Shown here piece by piece: positions 15,919 through 25,157 of a stretch of 37,286 nucleotides of DNA; the first letter of the stretch is position 1, and every line of letters begins with the position of its first letter. Below the pieces are notes generated by a model. The model saw only the letters and a program-made list of their open reading frames with translations. It made no database searches and was not told the DNA's origin. Origin of the DNA: Planctomycetota bacterium. GTDB taxonomy: Bacteria > Planctomycetota > PLA2 > JAEUHO01. The stretch is taken from contig JACKGW010000018.1 of assembly GCA_020631815.1 (NCBI GenBank), positions 1 through 37,286 of the forward strand, given 5' to 3'. A program made the position numbers and the translations under genes.

Positions 15919-18900
15919 CTACCGGGGCATCGCCTCGCCGCGGTCGCGCAAGGCCGCGGCGAGGCAGGCAGCACGGGCCGCATCCCGATCCAGCTCCGTG
16001 AGATCGGGATCGGCTTCGATCGAGTCCGCCACGGCCTCCCATGAGTCGAGCCCGCTGCGCATCTGGGCCACACGCTGCACCCAGGTGGAGAGCGCCTGCT
16101 CGAAGGCCTCCGCGTGGCGGCGCCGCTCGGCCCACGGAATCGTGGACCACAGGCGGACGGTCGTGTCGCCCGAGGCCGAGGCCACCGTCCGCCCCCCACC
16201 TGCAACGGCCAAGTCCATCACGTAGGCCGTGTGACCCCGCAGGTCGGCCAGCGGCTCCAGCTTGGGCATCGACCAGATGGCGACGCGACCGTCGTCGCCC
16301 CCGGTCAGCAGACGCCGCCCCCCATCGACGAAGGCCAGCGCAAAGAGGCGGCCGTCGCTGGCCTGCGCGCTCGCTTGCGTGCGGCGGGACTCCACGTCGA
16401 TCAGCGCCACGCGCCCGTCGGCGAAGGCAACCGCCGCCAAGCGACCATCCGGGGACAGGCGTAGGCGGTTCGGGGAGGCCTCCAGCGGCATGTCGCCAAG
16501 TCGCTCACCCGTCGTGGCATCGAACACGTACAGCTTGGCGGGCCCTGCGCAGACGAGTCGCCCTGCGCCCAGGTCCATGGCGCGCACGTCGGCGACGTCT
16601 CCTACGACGCGAACCTGCTCGTCAGGTCGATAGAGACCCAGTCCCAAGGCCTGCCCCACCCACGTGCCGTGGAGCCTCTCGTCGTAGACCAGGGGGCGGA
16701 TTCCGTTGGAGGGGGGCTGCCCAGCTGCGGCCTCGATGGCCAGCGTTCGCGCGTCCAGCCAGTAGAGGTGGCGAGTCCACGCCACCGTCCGTGCGTACAC
16801 GACGAGCTGGCGCCCATCGGGCGACCACGTCATGCCGTAGCACGCGTTGACCTCGGGAAGCCGCACGCCACCCAGTACGCGGCCGGACACTGCGTCGAAC
16901 AGGCGCACCGTGCCATCCCACGAGGCAGACGCCAGGCGACGCCCGTCCGGCGAGGCAGCAACGGCGTAGACGTACGAGTCGTGATCTCCAAGCACCACGC
17001 GCGGAGCGTCCGGCCCCAGGTCCCATACGCGCGCACGCCCGTCGAATCCCACGGTGACCAAGACGCGTCCGCTCGCGTCGAAGCTGGGCGCATGACATCC
17101 ACCGGGGTGGCCGCGCAGCGTGCGCAGCAGGACGCCCGTAGCGGTGTCCCAGAGCCGGACGCGCCCCTCGCCGGAGGTGGTGGCCACCGTGCGCGCGTCG
17201 GGGGAGAACGTAGCCCCCGTCATGCTCGAGCCGGAGCCGCCTCCACCGGCTAGCTCTTCCCCGGTCCACACGTCGGTGACCGTCCACCGTCCATCCCCAC
17301 TGCACGCGAGCAGTCGCGTGCCCGACGGGTCGAAGGCGAGCTCGCCGACCACGCCCCGCGAGCCGGGAAACGGGATGAGGGTGTCCGCGGCCACTCCGAA
17401 TCGGTGGATCAGCAGACTCGGCGCGTCGCGACTTCGTACGGCAACGGCCGAGCCGTCGTGGCTCGATGCGAAGCCCAGGTCCGCGCGCACACCTGGCACG
17501 GGGAACCCACGGTCGGCGCGCACGGCAGGCACGGGGAACTCGAGGCGCCCACTGGCCGGGTCGCTGAGGTCGACGCGCGTCAAGAGCTCGCCACGCGTGA
17601 GCAGGAACGCGAAGTGCCGGTCCCCCGAGATGACCGGCACGCCCTCGAAGCGCTCACCCGCACTGTTCTGCGCACCGGGGGTGCCCGGCGCCACCCCGCT
17701 CCCGAGGAGCGGCACGCCAGTCGCCTCGAGATCCGCGTACACGAGTCGACCACCGGGCTCGACCCACGTGGCGAGGCGAGCGTCACGTGCCAGCTTGAGG
17801 TGTGGGGCCACGCGCTCGAGGAGCACGTCACCGCTTCGCCAGTCCACGATGCGCAGCCGTTCCTGGCTCGGGCCCGCTCCGCGCGTCTGCACACCCACGG
17901 CCACACGGTCGCCCTGGGAGAGGATCACGCCCTGTGTGATCAGCTCCTGATCGGCCCCCAGCACACGCGCGCTCTCGTCGACGTCGGCGGCGAGGAGATC
18001 CCACTCCCAGCGCCTGAGCTCGAGGGGCGCCTCTTCGAGGGCCTCACGCACCTGGGACGTGTACCCCATCTCGGCGCCGAGCAAGGCGCTGGCCAGGGCC
18101 GCGCGGTAGGAGCTCTTCCGTGCCGCCTCCGAGACGTTGTCGGCCTGGGCGCGCGCCCTGCGCTCGCGCGAAGCGGACTGCATGGCGAGCACGAGACTGC
18201 CCAGAAGTGCGGCGAGCAGCAGGCTGGCGACCGACACGGCCGCCCGGTGCCGCGCCACGAAGCGGCCCAGGAGATAGAGCGCGCGCGGTGAGCGGGCGCG
18301 AATGGGCTCGCGCCGTTGCACGTGGCGCAGGTCGTCGGCCAAGGCTGCCGCGGATGGGTAGCGGCGGGCGGGATCCTTGGCGAGCGCCGTGGCCACGACG
18401 ACTTCGAGGTCGCCCTTCAGTCGTGCGTCGACGCTGCCGAGAAGCGGCGGCGTCTCGTGCTGCAGGCGCTCGGCCGCGCGAGCCAGAGGCACACCTGCCA
18501 GGTCGAGCGGCAGCCGGCCCGTCAGCAGCTGGTAGAGCACGACGCCGAGCGCATACACGTCCGTCGAGGTGGAGACTTGGTCACCGACGATCTGCTCCGG
18601 CCCCATGTAGGAGAGCGTGCCGAGCAGCCCGCCCGTCGTGAGATGCAGCGAGGCCGTCGCGTCCGGCGAACGCGCAACACGCGCCACGCCGAAGTCGAGG
18701 ACCTTCACGTGGCCTTCCGACGTGACCAGGATGTTGCCCGGCTTGAGGTCGCGGTGGATCACGCCGCGCCGGTGGGCGTGGTCGACCGCGGAGCAGACGG
18801 CGCACAAGAGATCGATGCGTGCGTCCACGTCGAGCCCGGCCTCGTCCGCGTAGCGGTCGATGGGCTTGCCCTCGACGAACTCCATCGCGAAGTAGGGCCG

Positions 18901-19404
18901 TGCGCGGCCCTCGTCCTCGACGACCCCCATCGCGTACACCTTGGCGATACCCGGATGGTCGAACTGGGCGAGGACCTCGGCTTCCAGCTCGAGCCGGCGG
19001 ACGGCGCGATCGGAGGCAAGCTCGGGGCGCAGGAACTTGATGGCGGCAAGGCGCTCGGGACGCTCCTGGCGGGCCTTGTACACCACGCCCATGCCGCCCT
19101 CGGCGATCCGGTCGAGCAAGGTCCAGCTGCCCAGCTGGGCCGGCGGACTGTGGTCCGCACGCAGCGCATCGGCGGCGCGCGCCGCCACGTCGCGTAGCGC
19201 GTCGGCGGTCTCGTGCGCCGCGCTGCCATCGTGGACGCGCAGCATGGCCTCGACGTCGCGCCGCAGCGCATCGTCGCCGCCGCAGCGCGCAGCGAGGAAG
19301 GCCGCACGCTCGGCAGTCTCGAGCGACGCCGCCTCGACCAAGAGCGCATGACGGACCGCGTAGGCCTCGGCATCCCAGGGCATGTCGTCCGCGGCTCGGG
19401 ACAC
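15919..19404 (-). CDS. Transmembrane Ser/Thr protein kinase with C-terminal WD40 repeats (copy A)
   Basis: A 1161-residue protein. An N-terminal helical module (about 9-85, including the LRRDVEAMLRVHD segment typical of planctomycete kinases) precedes the kinase domain (about 96-362). That domain has AEGGMGVVY, Lys123, HRDLKPGN (HRD 217-219), LDFG (DFG 237-239) and MGPEQ in place of APE. A single membrane helix (about 388-408, SVASLLLAALLGSLVLAM) precedes a long C-terminal region with WD40 repeats (about 640-1110; TGGDDGRVAIWS, SASGDTTVRLWS). The GTG at 19404 was chosen because GAGGAG lies six bases upstream and because the paralogue starts identically. It is the last gene of the sigma-kinase-kinase set, 43 nt after copy B. 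Its stop is only 6 nt from the stop of the convergent lipoprotein gene, so the two transcripts may overlap. Confidence 0.9.
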   Translation of the reverse strand: MSRAADDMPWDAEAYAVRHALLVEAASLETAERAAFLAARCGGDDALRRDVEAMLRVHDGSAAHETADALRDVAARAADALRADHSPPAQLGSWTLLDRIAEGGMGVVYKARQERPERLAAIKFLRPELASDRAVRRLELEAEVLAQFDHPGIAKVYAMGVVEDEGRARPYFAMEFVEGKPIDRYADEAGLDVDARIDLLCAVCSAVDHAHRRGVIHRDLKPGNILVTSEGHVKVLDFGVARVARSPDATASLHLTTGGLLGTLSYMGPEQIVGDQVSTSTDVYALGVVLYQLLTGRLPLDLAGVPLARAAERLQHETPPLLGSVDARLKGDLEVVVATALAKDPARRYPSAAALADDLRHVQRREPIRARSPRALYLLGRFVARHRAAVSVASLLLAALLGSLVLAMQSASRERRARAQADNVSEAARKSSYRAALASALLGAEMGYTSQVREALEEAPLELRRWEWDLLAADVDESARVLGADQELITQGVILSQGDRVAVGVQTRGAGPSQERLRIVDWRSGDVLLERVAPHLKLARDARLATWVEPGGRLVYADLEATGVPLLGSGVAPGTPGAQNSAGERFEGVPVISGDRHFAFLLTRGELLTRVDLSDPASGRLEFPVPAVRADRGFPVPGVRADLGFASSHDGSAVAVRSRDAPSLLIHRFGVAADTLIPFPGSRGVVGELAFDPSGTRLLACSGDGRWTVTDVWTGEELAGGGGSGSSMTGATFSPDARTVATTSGEGRVRLWDTATGVLLRTLRGHPGGCHAPSFDASGRVLVTVGFDGRARVWDLGPDAPRVVLGDHDSYVYAVAASPDGRRLASASWDGTVRLFDAVSGRVLGGVRLPEVNACYGMTWSPDGRQLVVYARTVAWTRHLYWLDARTLAIEAAAGQPPSNGIRPLVYDERLHGTWVGQALGLGLYRPDEQVRVVGDVADVRAMDLGAGRLVCAGPAKLYVFDATTGERLGDMPLEASPNRLRLSPDGRLAAVAFADGRVALIDVESRRTQASAQASDGRLFALAFVDGGRRLLTGGDDGRVAIWSMPKLEPLADLRGHTAYVMDLAVAGGGRTVASASGDTTVRLWSTIPWAERRRHAEAFEQALSTWVQRVAQMRSGLDSWEAVADSIEADPDLTELDRDAARAACLAAALRDRGEAMPR

Positions 19405-19447
19405 CGGATCTCCTCGAGGCGATTGCACAGGGCTGCTGGGCTGCGCC

Positions 19448-22400
19448 CTACTTTGACGCGGACCGGGCGCGATCCTGCAGCGCCGCGGCAAGCACCGCCG
19501 CGCGCCCGGCATCGCGCTCGAGGTCCGTGAGGTCGCGGTCGGCTTCGAGGGCGTCGGCCACGGCCTCCCACGACTCGAGCTGCTCGTGCAGCGTGGCGAC
19601 ACGCTGCTGCCACGCAGGCAGCGCCCCCTCGAAGGCCTCCGCGTGGCGGCGCCGCTCCGCCCACGGAATCGTGGACCACAGCCGCACCGTCGTGTCCCCG
19701 GAAGCGGACGCGACCGTCCGGCCACCGCACGCGACGCACAGCGACATCACGTAGGCGTTGTGACCACGCAAGTCGGCGAGTGGCTCGAGCTCGGGCACCG
19801 ACCAGATGGCAACACGACCGTCGTCGCCCCCGGTAAGCAGCCGCCGCCCGCCGTCCACGAAGGCGAGTGCGAACAGGCGTCCGTCGCTGGCCTGTGCGCT
19901 CGCCTCCAGCTTGCCCGACGCGATGCCGAACAGGCTCACGCGGCCATCCACGTGCGCCACGGCGACCTGCCGACCGTCTGGCGACAGCTGGACGCGGTTG
20001 GCCGGGCTATGCAGCTCGACCTGCCGGAGGAGCTTGCCCGTCGAGGTGTCGATCACACCCAGCCGCCCTTCCCCTGCGCACACGAGGAGCGCTCCGGCAA
20101 CGTCGACGCCTCGTACGTTCTTCACCTCGCCATGGAGGCGGACCTGCCCCTTGGCTTGGCAAAGACCCACGCCGTCCTGGGTCCCCAGCCAGACACCCCG
20201 CAGCGACGGGTCGTAGACGGGACTCCGCCATCCGGGGGACGCGGGTAGGTGCACCTGCTCCTGGATGCGCAGGGTCCGGGCGTCCAACCACCAGAGCTCA
20301 CGGGCGGCAGGGCTCATCCGGGCGTGCACGATCAGGTGCCGCCCGTCGGGGGTCCACACCACGTCGAAGCAGGTCTTCACGTCCGGCAGCGCGACATGCC
20401 CAAGCGCGCGTCCCGAGAGTGCATCGAACACCCGGACGGTTCCGTCCCAGGCCGCCGTCGCGAGGCGCCGCCCATCGGGTGACGCAGCGACGCCATAGAC
20501 GTACGACTCGTGATCGCCGAGTACCACGCGCGGCGCGTCCGGGCCCAGGTCCCACACGCGCGCTCGCCCGTCGAGGCCCATGGTGACCAAGACGCGTCCG
20601 CTCGGATCGAAGCTTGGCCCGTGACACCCACCGGGATGCCCGCGCAACGTCCGTAGGAGGAGCCCGGTTTCCGTGTCCCAGAGTCGGACGCGCCCTTCGC
20701 CGGACGTGGTGGCTACGACCCGTCCATCGGGGGAGAACGCGGCTCCCGTCATGCTCGAGCCCTCGCCACCTCCCCCTGCGAGCTCCTCGCCCGTCCAGAC
20801 GTCGGAGACCGTCCAGCGGCCGTCGCCGCTGCACACGAGGAGGCGCGTGCCTGTGGCGTCGAAGGCCATCTCGCCGACGATCCCCCGCGTGCCCGGGAAG
20901 GGAATCACCGTGTCGGCCGCCACGCCGAAGCGGTGCAGCACGATGCCCGGGTTGCCGCGCCTGCGCACGGCGACCACGGCGCCATCGTGGCTCGTCGCGA
21001 AGCCACGGTCCGTCCGCACCCCCTCGATGGACAGGTCAATGGGATCGTGGGTCGCCTGGAAGAGGTCGGTGCGGCGCACGCGCGTTCCGCGCGTCACGCG
21101 GTAGGCCACCGTGCCGTCGCCCGAGACGACCGGCGGCCCTGTGAGCACGTCAGCCGGCACGCGGCCGGTGTCCTCCCCGGCAAGCTCGGGGGACTGCCTC
21201 CAGACGGGAAGGCCCGGCTCGTCGAGCTTGGCGTAAGCGACGCTGCCGTCCGCCTCGACCCACGACGCGATCCGCGCAGCGCGGGCCAGCTGCAGCTCGG
21301 GAGCCTCGCGCTCGTCCAGCACGTCTCCCGTCCGCCAGTCGACGATCCGCAAGCGCCGCTGCGCCGCCGGCGCGTCGCGATCTTGGACGGCAAAGGCGAT
21401 GCGCACCCCGTCGCCGAGGAGCACGCCCTGGTCAAGCAGCTCGTGATCGGAACCGAGGACGCGCGCGCTCTCGTCCAGGTCCGCCGCGAGCAAGTCCCAC
21501 TCCCAGCGCCGCAGCTCCAGCGGCGCCCGCTCGAGGGCATGCCGTGCCTGCGACGTGTACCCCATCTCGGCGCCGAGCAGGGCGGTGGCAAGCGCTGCCT
21601 GGTACGAGCTCTTGCGCGCCTCGACCGAGACCAGGTCCGCTTGGGCGCGCGCCTTGCGCTCGCGCGACACCGACTGCATGGCGAGAACGAGGCTGCCTAC
21701 GAGCGCGGTCAGCAACAGGCTGGCGATCGACACTGCGGCCCGATGCCGCGCGACGAAGCGACCCAGCAGGTACAGCGCGTGCGGCGGTCGCGCCCGGATC
21801 GGCTCGCGGCGTTGGACGTGTCTGAGGTCGTCGGCCAGCGCTGCCGCGGACAGGTAGCGCCGCGCCGGGTCCTTGGCCAGCGCCGTGGCCACCACGACTT
21901 CGAGGTCTCCCTTGAGTCGTGCGTCGAGGCTGCCGAGAAGCGGCGGCGTCTCGTGCTGGATACGCTCGGCCGCGCGCGCCAACGGCTGGCCGCCAACGTC
22001 GAGCGGCAGCCGGCCGGTCAAGAGCTGGAAGAGGACCACGCCAAGCGCATACACGTCGGTCGACGTGGAGACCTGGTCGCCGACGATCTGCTCCGGCCCC
22101 ATGTACGCCAGCGTGCCGAGGAGCCCACCTGTCGTCAGGTGCAACGAGGCCGTCGCGTCCGGTGAGCGCGCGACGCGCGCCACACCGAAGTCCAGCACCT
22201 TCACGCGACCATCGGGCGTCACCAAGATGTTGCCGGGCTTGAGGTCGCGATGGATCACGCCGCGGCGATGGGCGTGGTCGACCGCCGAGCAGACGTCACA
22301 GAGGAGGTCGATGCGCGCGTCGACATCGAGGCCGGCCTCGTCGGCGTAGCGGTCGATGGGCTTGCCCTCGACGAACTCCATCGCGAAGTAGGGCCGCGCA

Positions 22401-22900
22401 CGGCCCTCGTCCTCCACGACCCCCATCGCGTACACCTTGGCGATGCCCGGATGGTCGAACTGGGCCAGGACCTCGGCTTCCAGCTCGAGCCGGCGCACGG
22501 CGCGTTCCGACGCCAGCTCGGGACGGAGGAACTTGATCGCGGCAAGGCGCTCGGGGCGCTCCTGGCGGGCCTTGTAGACGACGCCCATGCCGCCCTCGGC
22601 GATCCGCTCGAGCAAGGTCCAGCTGCCCAGCTGGGAGGGGGGGCTGTGGTCGGCACGCAGCGCATCGGCGGCGCGAGCCGCCACGTCGCGCAGCGCGTCG
22701 GCGGTCTCGTGCGCCGCGCTGCCATCGTGGACGCGCAGCATGGCCTCGACGTCGCTCCGGAGCGTGGCATCCCCGCCGCACCGTTCGGCCAGGAAGGCCG
22801 CGCGCTCGGTGGCCCCAAGCGCCGCCGCCTCGACCAGCAGGGCATGGCGCGCGGCGTAGGCGTCGGCGTCCCACGGCATGTCATCGGCGGCTGCGGGCAC
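19448..22900 (-). CDS. Transmembrane Ser/Thr protein kinase with C-terminal WD40 repeats (copy B)
   Basis: A 1150-residue paralogue of the gene at 15919-19404, with the same residue numbering through the kinase domain (Lys123, HRD 217-219, DFG 237-239). All catalytic motifs are intact. The N-terminal module, kinase domain, membrane helix and last WD40 blades are nearly identical between copies. The segment roughly between residues 470 and 640, on the far side of the membrane, is much more different, including the stretch around EDTGRVPADVLTG. GTG start at 22900 with GAGGAG upstream. It lies 61 nt after the ECF sigma gene. By analogy with characterised kinase-linked ECF factors (EcfP/PknT in Vibrio), it may phosphorylate the sigma factor; that is inference. 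Confidence 0.9.
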   Translation of the reverse strand: MPAAADDMPWDADAYAARHALLVEAAALGATERAAFLAERCGGDATLRSDVEAMLRVHDGSAAHETADALRDVAARAADALRADHSPPSQLGSWTLLERIAEGGMGVVYKARQERPERLAAIKFLRPELASERAVRRLELEAEVLAQFDHPGIAKVYAMGVVEDEGRARPYFAMEFVEGKPIDRYADEAGLDVDARIDLLCDVCSAVDHAHRRGVIHRDLKPGNILVTPDGRVKVLDFGVARVARSPDATASLHLTTGGLLGTLAYMGPEQIVGDQVSTSTDVYALGVVLFQLLTGRLPLDVGGQPLARAAERIQHETPPLLGSLDARLKGDLEVVVATALAKDPARRYLSAAALADDLRHVQRREPIRARPPHALYLLGRFVARHRAAVSIASLLLTALVGSLVLAMQSVSRERKARAQADLVSVEARKSSYQAALATALLGAEMGYTSQARHALERAPLELRRWEWDLLAADLDESARVLGSDHELLDQGVLLGDGVRIAFAVQDRDAPAAQRRLRIVDWRTGDVLDEREAPELQLARAARIASWVEADGSVAYAKLDEPGLPVWRQSPELAGEDTGRVPADVLTGPPVVSGDGTVAYRVTRGTRVRRTDLFQATHDPIDLSIEGVRTDRGFATSHDGAVVAVRRRGNPGIVLHRFGVAADTVIPFPGTRGIVGEMAFDATGTRLLVCSGDGRWTVSDVWTGEELAGGGGEGSSMTGAAFSPDGRVVATTSGEGRVRLWDTETGLLLRTLRGHPGGCHGPSFDPSGRVLVTMGLDGRARVWDLGPDAPRVVLGDHESYVYGVAASPDGRRLATAAWDGTVRVFDALSGRALGHVALPDVKTCFDVVWTPDGRHLIVHARMSPAARELWWLDARTLRIQEQVHLPASPGWRSPVYDPSLRGVWLGTQDGVGLCQAKGQVRLHGEVKNVRGVDVAGALLVCAGEGRLGVIDTSTGKLLRQVELHSPANRVQLSPDGRQVAVAHVDGRVSLFGIASGKLEASAQASDGRLFALAFVDGGRRLLTGGDDGRVAIWSVPELEPLADLRGHNAYVMSLCVACGGRTVASASGDTTVRLWSTIPWAERRRHAEAFEGALPAWQQRVATLHEQLESWEAVADALEADRDLTDLERDAGRAAVLAAALQDRARSASK

Positions 22901-22961
22901 CGAATCTCCTCGGGGTGGATGCCGGCCCGAGAGGATAGCCGGTTCCCGACGCCCGCCGCGG

Positions 22962-23534
22962 CTAGGTCGTCTCGAGGGCGCGCGCGAGGAAGAGACGCGC
23001 CGCCGCCCAGTCGGTCTTGACCGTCGCGAGGCTCACGCCGAGCACCTCCGCGGTTTCCGCGAGCGTGAGGCCTCCGAAGAAGCGCAGCTCCACGACTTGG
23101 GCGTGGCGCGGCTGCACGCTCGCCAGTGCCGCCAGGGCACGCTCCAGGTCGAGGACGTCGACCTCACCGGTCGTCTCGTCGCGAACGGCCACGTCCACGA
23201 GCGTCACGCCGCGAGCTTCCCCTCCTCGCTTGGCCGCGTTGCGGCGCCGCGCCGCGTCCACCAAGACGTGCCGGATGGCCCGCGCCGCCACGGCAAGGAA
23301 GTGCTCTCGCCCCTCGAACGGCCGCTCGCCCCCGCGCTGGATGCGCAGCCACGCCTCGTGGACGACGGCCGTCGGCTGCAGCGTCACGTGCTCACCGCGC
23401 AGCCTCGAAGCCGCGAGCCTTCTCAACGGCTCGTACAGGAGGTCGAACAAGCGATCCGCGCCGCCAGCCTCCCCCCGCATGAGGGAGCCAAGCGCCTCCT
23501 CGATCTCGTCGCCTCCGACCTCGCCGTCGTCCAT
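22962..23534 (-). CDS. ECF-subfamily RNA polymerase sigma factor (TIGR02999-like)
   Basis: A 190-residue sigma-70 family protein. The region 2 block reads LYEPLRRLAASRLRG, then TLQPTAVVHEAWLRIQ and FLAVAARAIRHVLVDAARRR...AAKRGG, which is the signature of the TIGR02999 (Sig-70_X6) group. Region 4 has ALASVQPRHAQVVELRFFGGLTLAETAEVLGVS followed by the recognition helix ATVKTDWAAAR. No anti-sigma gene or zinc-finger protein is adjacent. Instead two WD40 kinases follow on the same strand, the configuration in which phosphorylation is thought to replace an anti-sigma factor. The ATG at 23534 has no good Shine-Dalgarno. The open frame continues 19 codons upstream with non-sigma-like sequence, so a slightly longer start is not excluded. 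Confidence 0.92.
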   Translation of the reverse strand: MDDGEVGGDEIEEALGSLMRGEAGGADRLFDLLYEPLRRLAASRLRGEHVTLQPTAVVHEAWLRIQRGGERPFEGREHFLAVAARAIRHVLVDAARRRNAAKRGGEARGVTLVDVAVRDETTGEVDVLDLERALAALASVQPRHAQVVELRFFGGLTLAETAEVLGVSLATVKTDWAAARLFLARALETT

Positions 23535-23616
23535 GCCGTGGAGGGTAGTCGGGGGCCCGAGGCGGCACCCCGCCGCGGACGAACGCGCCACGCGGCTGGC
23601 CGGCTCGCGGGACGGG

Positions 23617-23811
23617 TCACCGCCTGCGGCGGCCTCTGCGCGGGTCGAGCTTGTCCTTGACCCACAGCGCGCCCACCCACGGCCACAGCGCGGCGCGCAC
23701 CAGGGCCCACGAGGCGCGAGGGAGTCCGTGGCGATCGGCGCGGGCAGCCCTCGTCATTCCCCATACGTAGACGATCGTTGCGCCGACGAGATAGAAGGTG
23801 ACCGCCCACAC
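23617..23811 (-). CDS. Possible small membrane protein (64 aa)
   Basis: A short frame starting at GTG 23811 encodes a clear hydrophobic helix (VTFYLVGATIVYVWGM) followed by a basic segment, a second semi-hydrophobic stretch (WALVRAALWPWVGALWV) and a basic tail (KDKLDPRRGRRRR). GGGAG lies nine bases before the GTG. An upstream GTG would add about ten charged residues. The positive-inside pattern fits a bona fide small membrane protein, and the Trp-Pro-Trp element is distinctive, but no family is recognised. It lies alone between tRNA-Ser and the sigma gene. The frame could be chance, given the GC content. Confidence 0.4.
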   Translation of the reverse strand: MWAVTFYLVGATIVYVWGMTRAARADRHGLPRASWALVRAALWPWVGALWVKDKLDPRRGRRRR

Positions 23812-23886
23812 GAGCTCATGCTCCCGTCGTCTCGCGACCACTTCCCCGAGAAGCGAACAGCGGCACACCGTTCCAGGGGGGAGAAG

Positions 23887-23976
23887 TGGCGGAGAGATAG
23901 GGATTTGAACCCTAGGTAGGGTTGCCCCTACACCGGTTTTCGAAACCGGCCCGTTCGACCGCTCCGGCATCTCTCC
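23887..23976 (-). tRNA. tRNA-Ser (anticodon CGA)
   Basis: A class II tRNA on the minus strand. Acceptor GGAGAGA/TCTCTCC, discriminator G and encoded CCA. Anticodon stem CCGGT/ACCGG with loop TTCGAAA gives CGA. A long variable arm (GTAGGGGCAACCCTAC) and T-arm GGGTTCAAATCCC are present. Length is 90 nt with CCA. Confidence 0.97.
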
Positions 23977-24019
23977 GCAGGAACGTGGGCGGGCACGGTA
24001 GGCCCCCACCCGCGAAGCG

Positions 24020-24592
24020 TCAAGCCGGGCCGGGCCGCCCCTCGGTTGCCCCCGCGGCGGCGTCCGGACGGCCGCGGGGCCCCAGCTCGCCTCCCTTGCG
24101 GCGGGCGCGGAAGAAGGTGCGAAGCAAGTCTGCCGACGCGGCCTCCCCCACGCCACCGATCACGTCGGGACGATGGTTGAGCCGGGGGTCGGCCACGACG
24201 TTGCCCAGGCTGCCGACGGCGCCGGCCTTCGGGTCGGACGCTCCATACACGAGCGTGCCGACGCGTGCGTTGACGATGCCGCCCGCGCACATGAAGCAGG
24301 GCTCGAGCGTGACGTAGAGCGTGCACTCGTTGAGGCGCCAGTCGCCCAGCAGCACCGCGGCCTCGCGCATGACGATCAGCTCGGCGTGGGCGGTGGGGTC
24401 CTTGTCGAGCTCGCGGGCGTTGTGGGCCCTCGCGATGATCTGGCCTGCGCGCACGAGCACCGCGCCGACGGGGATCTCCCCCACTTCGGCGGCTTGGCGC
24501 GCCTCTTCCAGCGCCTCGGCCATGAACGCCTCGTGGCGCTCGAAGTCGCGGCGGGTGCGCTCGGGGTCGTTGGACGAAGCCGAAACGCTCAC
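24020..24592 (-). CDS. tadA: tRNA-specific adenosine deaminase TadA
   Basis: A 190-residue CDA-fold deaminase. The zinc-site motifs are HAE (69-71, with catalytic Glu71) and PCxxC (LEPCFMCAG, C99 and C102). The tail around VYGASDPKAGAVGS and LNHRPDV is characteristic of TadA rather than guanine or cytosine deaminases. It converts A34 to inosine in tRNA-Arg(ACG). The GTG start at 24592 overlaps the TGA stop of fur by four bases (GTGA), with GAGG five bases upstream, so translation is probably coupled. Compared with E. coli TadA it has a longer, Arg/Gly/Ala-rich C-terminal tail of about 20 residues. Confidence 0.96.
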   Translation of the reverse strand: MSVSASSNDPERTRRDFERHEAFMAEALEEARQAAEVGEIPVGAVLVRAGQIIARAHNARELDKDPTAHAELIVMREAAVLLGDWRLNECTLYVTLEPCFMCAGGIVNARVGTLVYGASDPKAGAVGSLGNVVADPRLNHRPDVIGGVGEAASADLLRTFFRARRKGGELGPRGRPDAAAGATEGRPGPA

Positions 24593-25074
24593 GCGGTCCT
24601 CATGCTCTCCGCGCGGTGACAGCGCTCCGGCTGGTCGCCCTCCGGACAGCGCACGTAGAGCACCAGGCGGTGGTCCGCGAGGTCGAAGCCATGTCGCTTG
24701 GCCGCCTTCTCTTGCAGCGACTCGATGTCGTCGTCCTGGAACTCGAGCACACGCTGGCAGTCGAGGCAGATCATGTGGTCGTGGTGCTCGCGATCGACCA
24801 GGCGTTCGTAGCGCCGCGTGCCGTCGAAGTCGTGCCCCTCCAGGAGCTTGGCTTCCTCCAGCAGCGTGAGCCCGCGGTACACGGTGGCCATGGAGACCGC
24901 GGCGCCGGCCTCGGTGAGCCGGCGGTACAGGTCCTCCGCCGTGAAGTGGCCCACGTGCTTCAGCGCCGTGCGGATCATGGTGCGGCGCTGGGCCGTCATC
25001 TTGAGCCGCTTGCGACGCAGGAAGGCCTCGAACGAAGCCAGGGCGTCTTCGACCTCGGTGTCCGTGATGCTCAC
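24589..25074 (-). CDS. fur: Fur-family metal-dependent transcriptional regulator
   Basis: A 161-residue winged-helix repressor. The DNA-binding part has MTAQRRTMIRTAL, HFTAEDLYRRL and VSMATVYRGLTLLEEAKLL. The dimerisation/metal part has HHDHMICLDC (C103 and C106 of the structural zinc site) and EFQDDDIESLQ. A second Cys pair near the C-terminus (C143 and C152) has unusual nine-residue spacing. The family includes Fur, Zur and PerR; HHDHMICLDCQRVLEF is closest to Fur, but metal specificity is not proven. GTG start at 25074 with no strong Shine-Dalgarno. It overlaps tadA downstream. No Fur box was identified by eye. Confidence 0.9.
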   Translation of the reverse strand: MSITDTEVEDALASFEAFLRRKRLKMTAQRRTMIRTALKHVGHFTAEDLYRRLTEAGAAVSMATVYRGLTLLEEAKLLEGHDFDGTRRYERLVDREHHDHMICLDCQRVLEFQDDDIESLQEKAAKRHGFDLADHRLVLYVRCPEGDQPERCHRAESMRTA

Positions 25075-25157
25075 GGGGCCAGAGCATACGGGAAGGGCCC
25101 GCCGGGCCGGTGCCCCGCTGTGGCAGCGGCCCACGGCACGCGCCGCGGGCCCCACCG

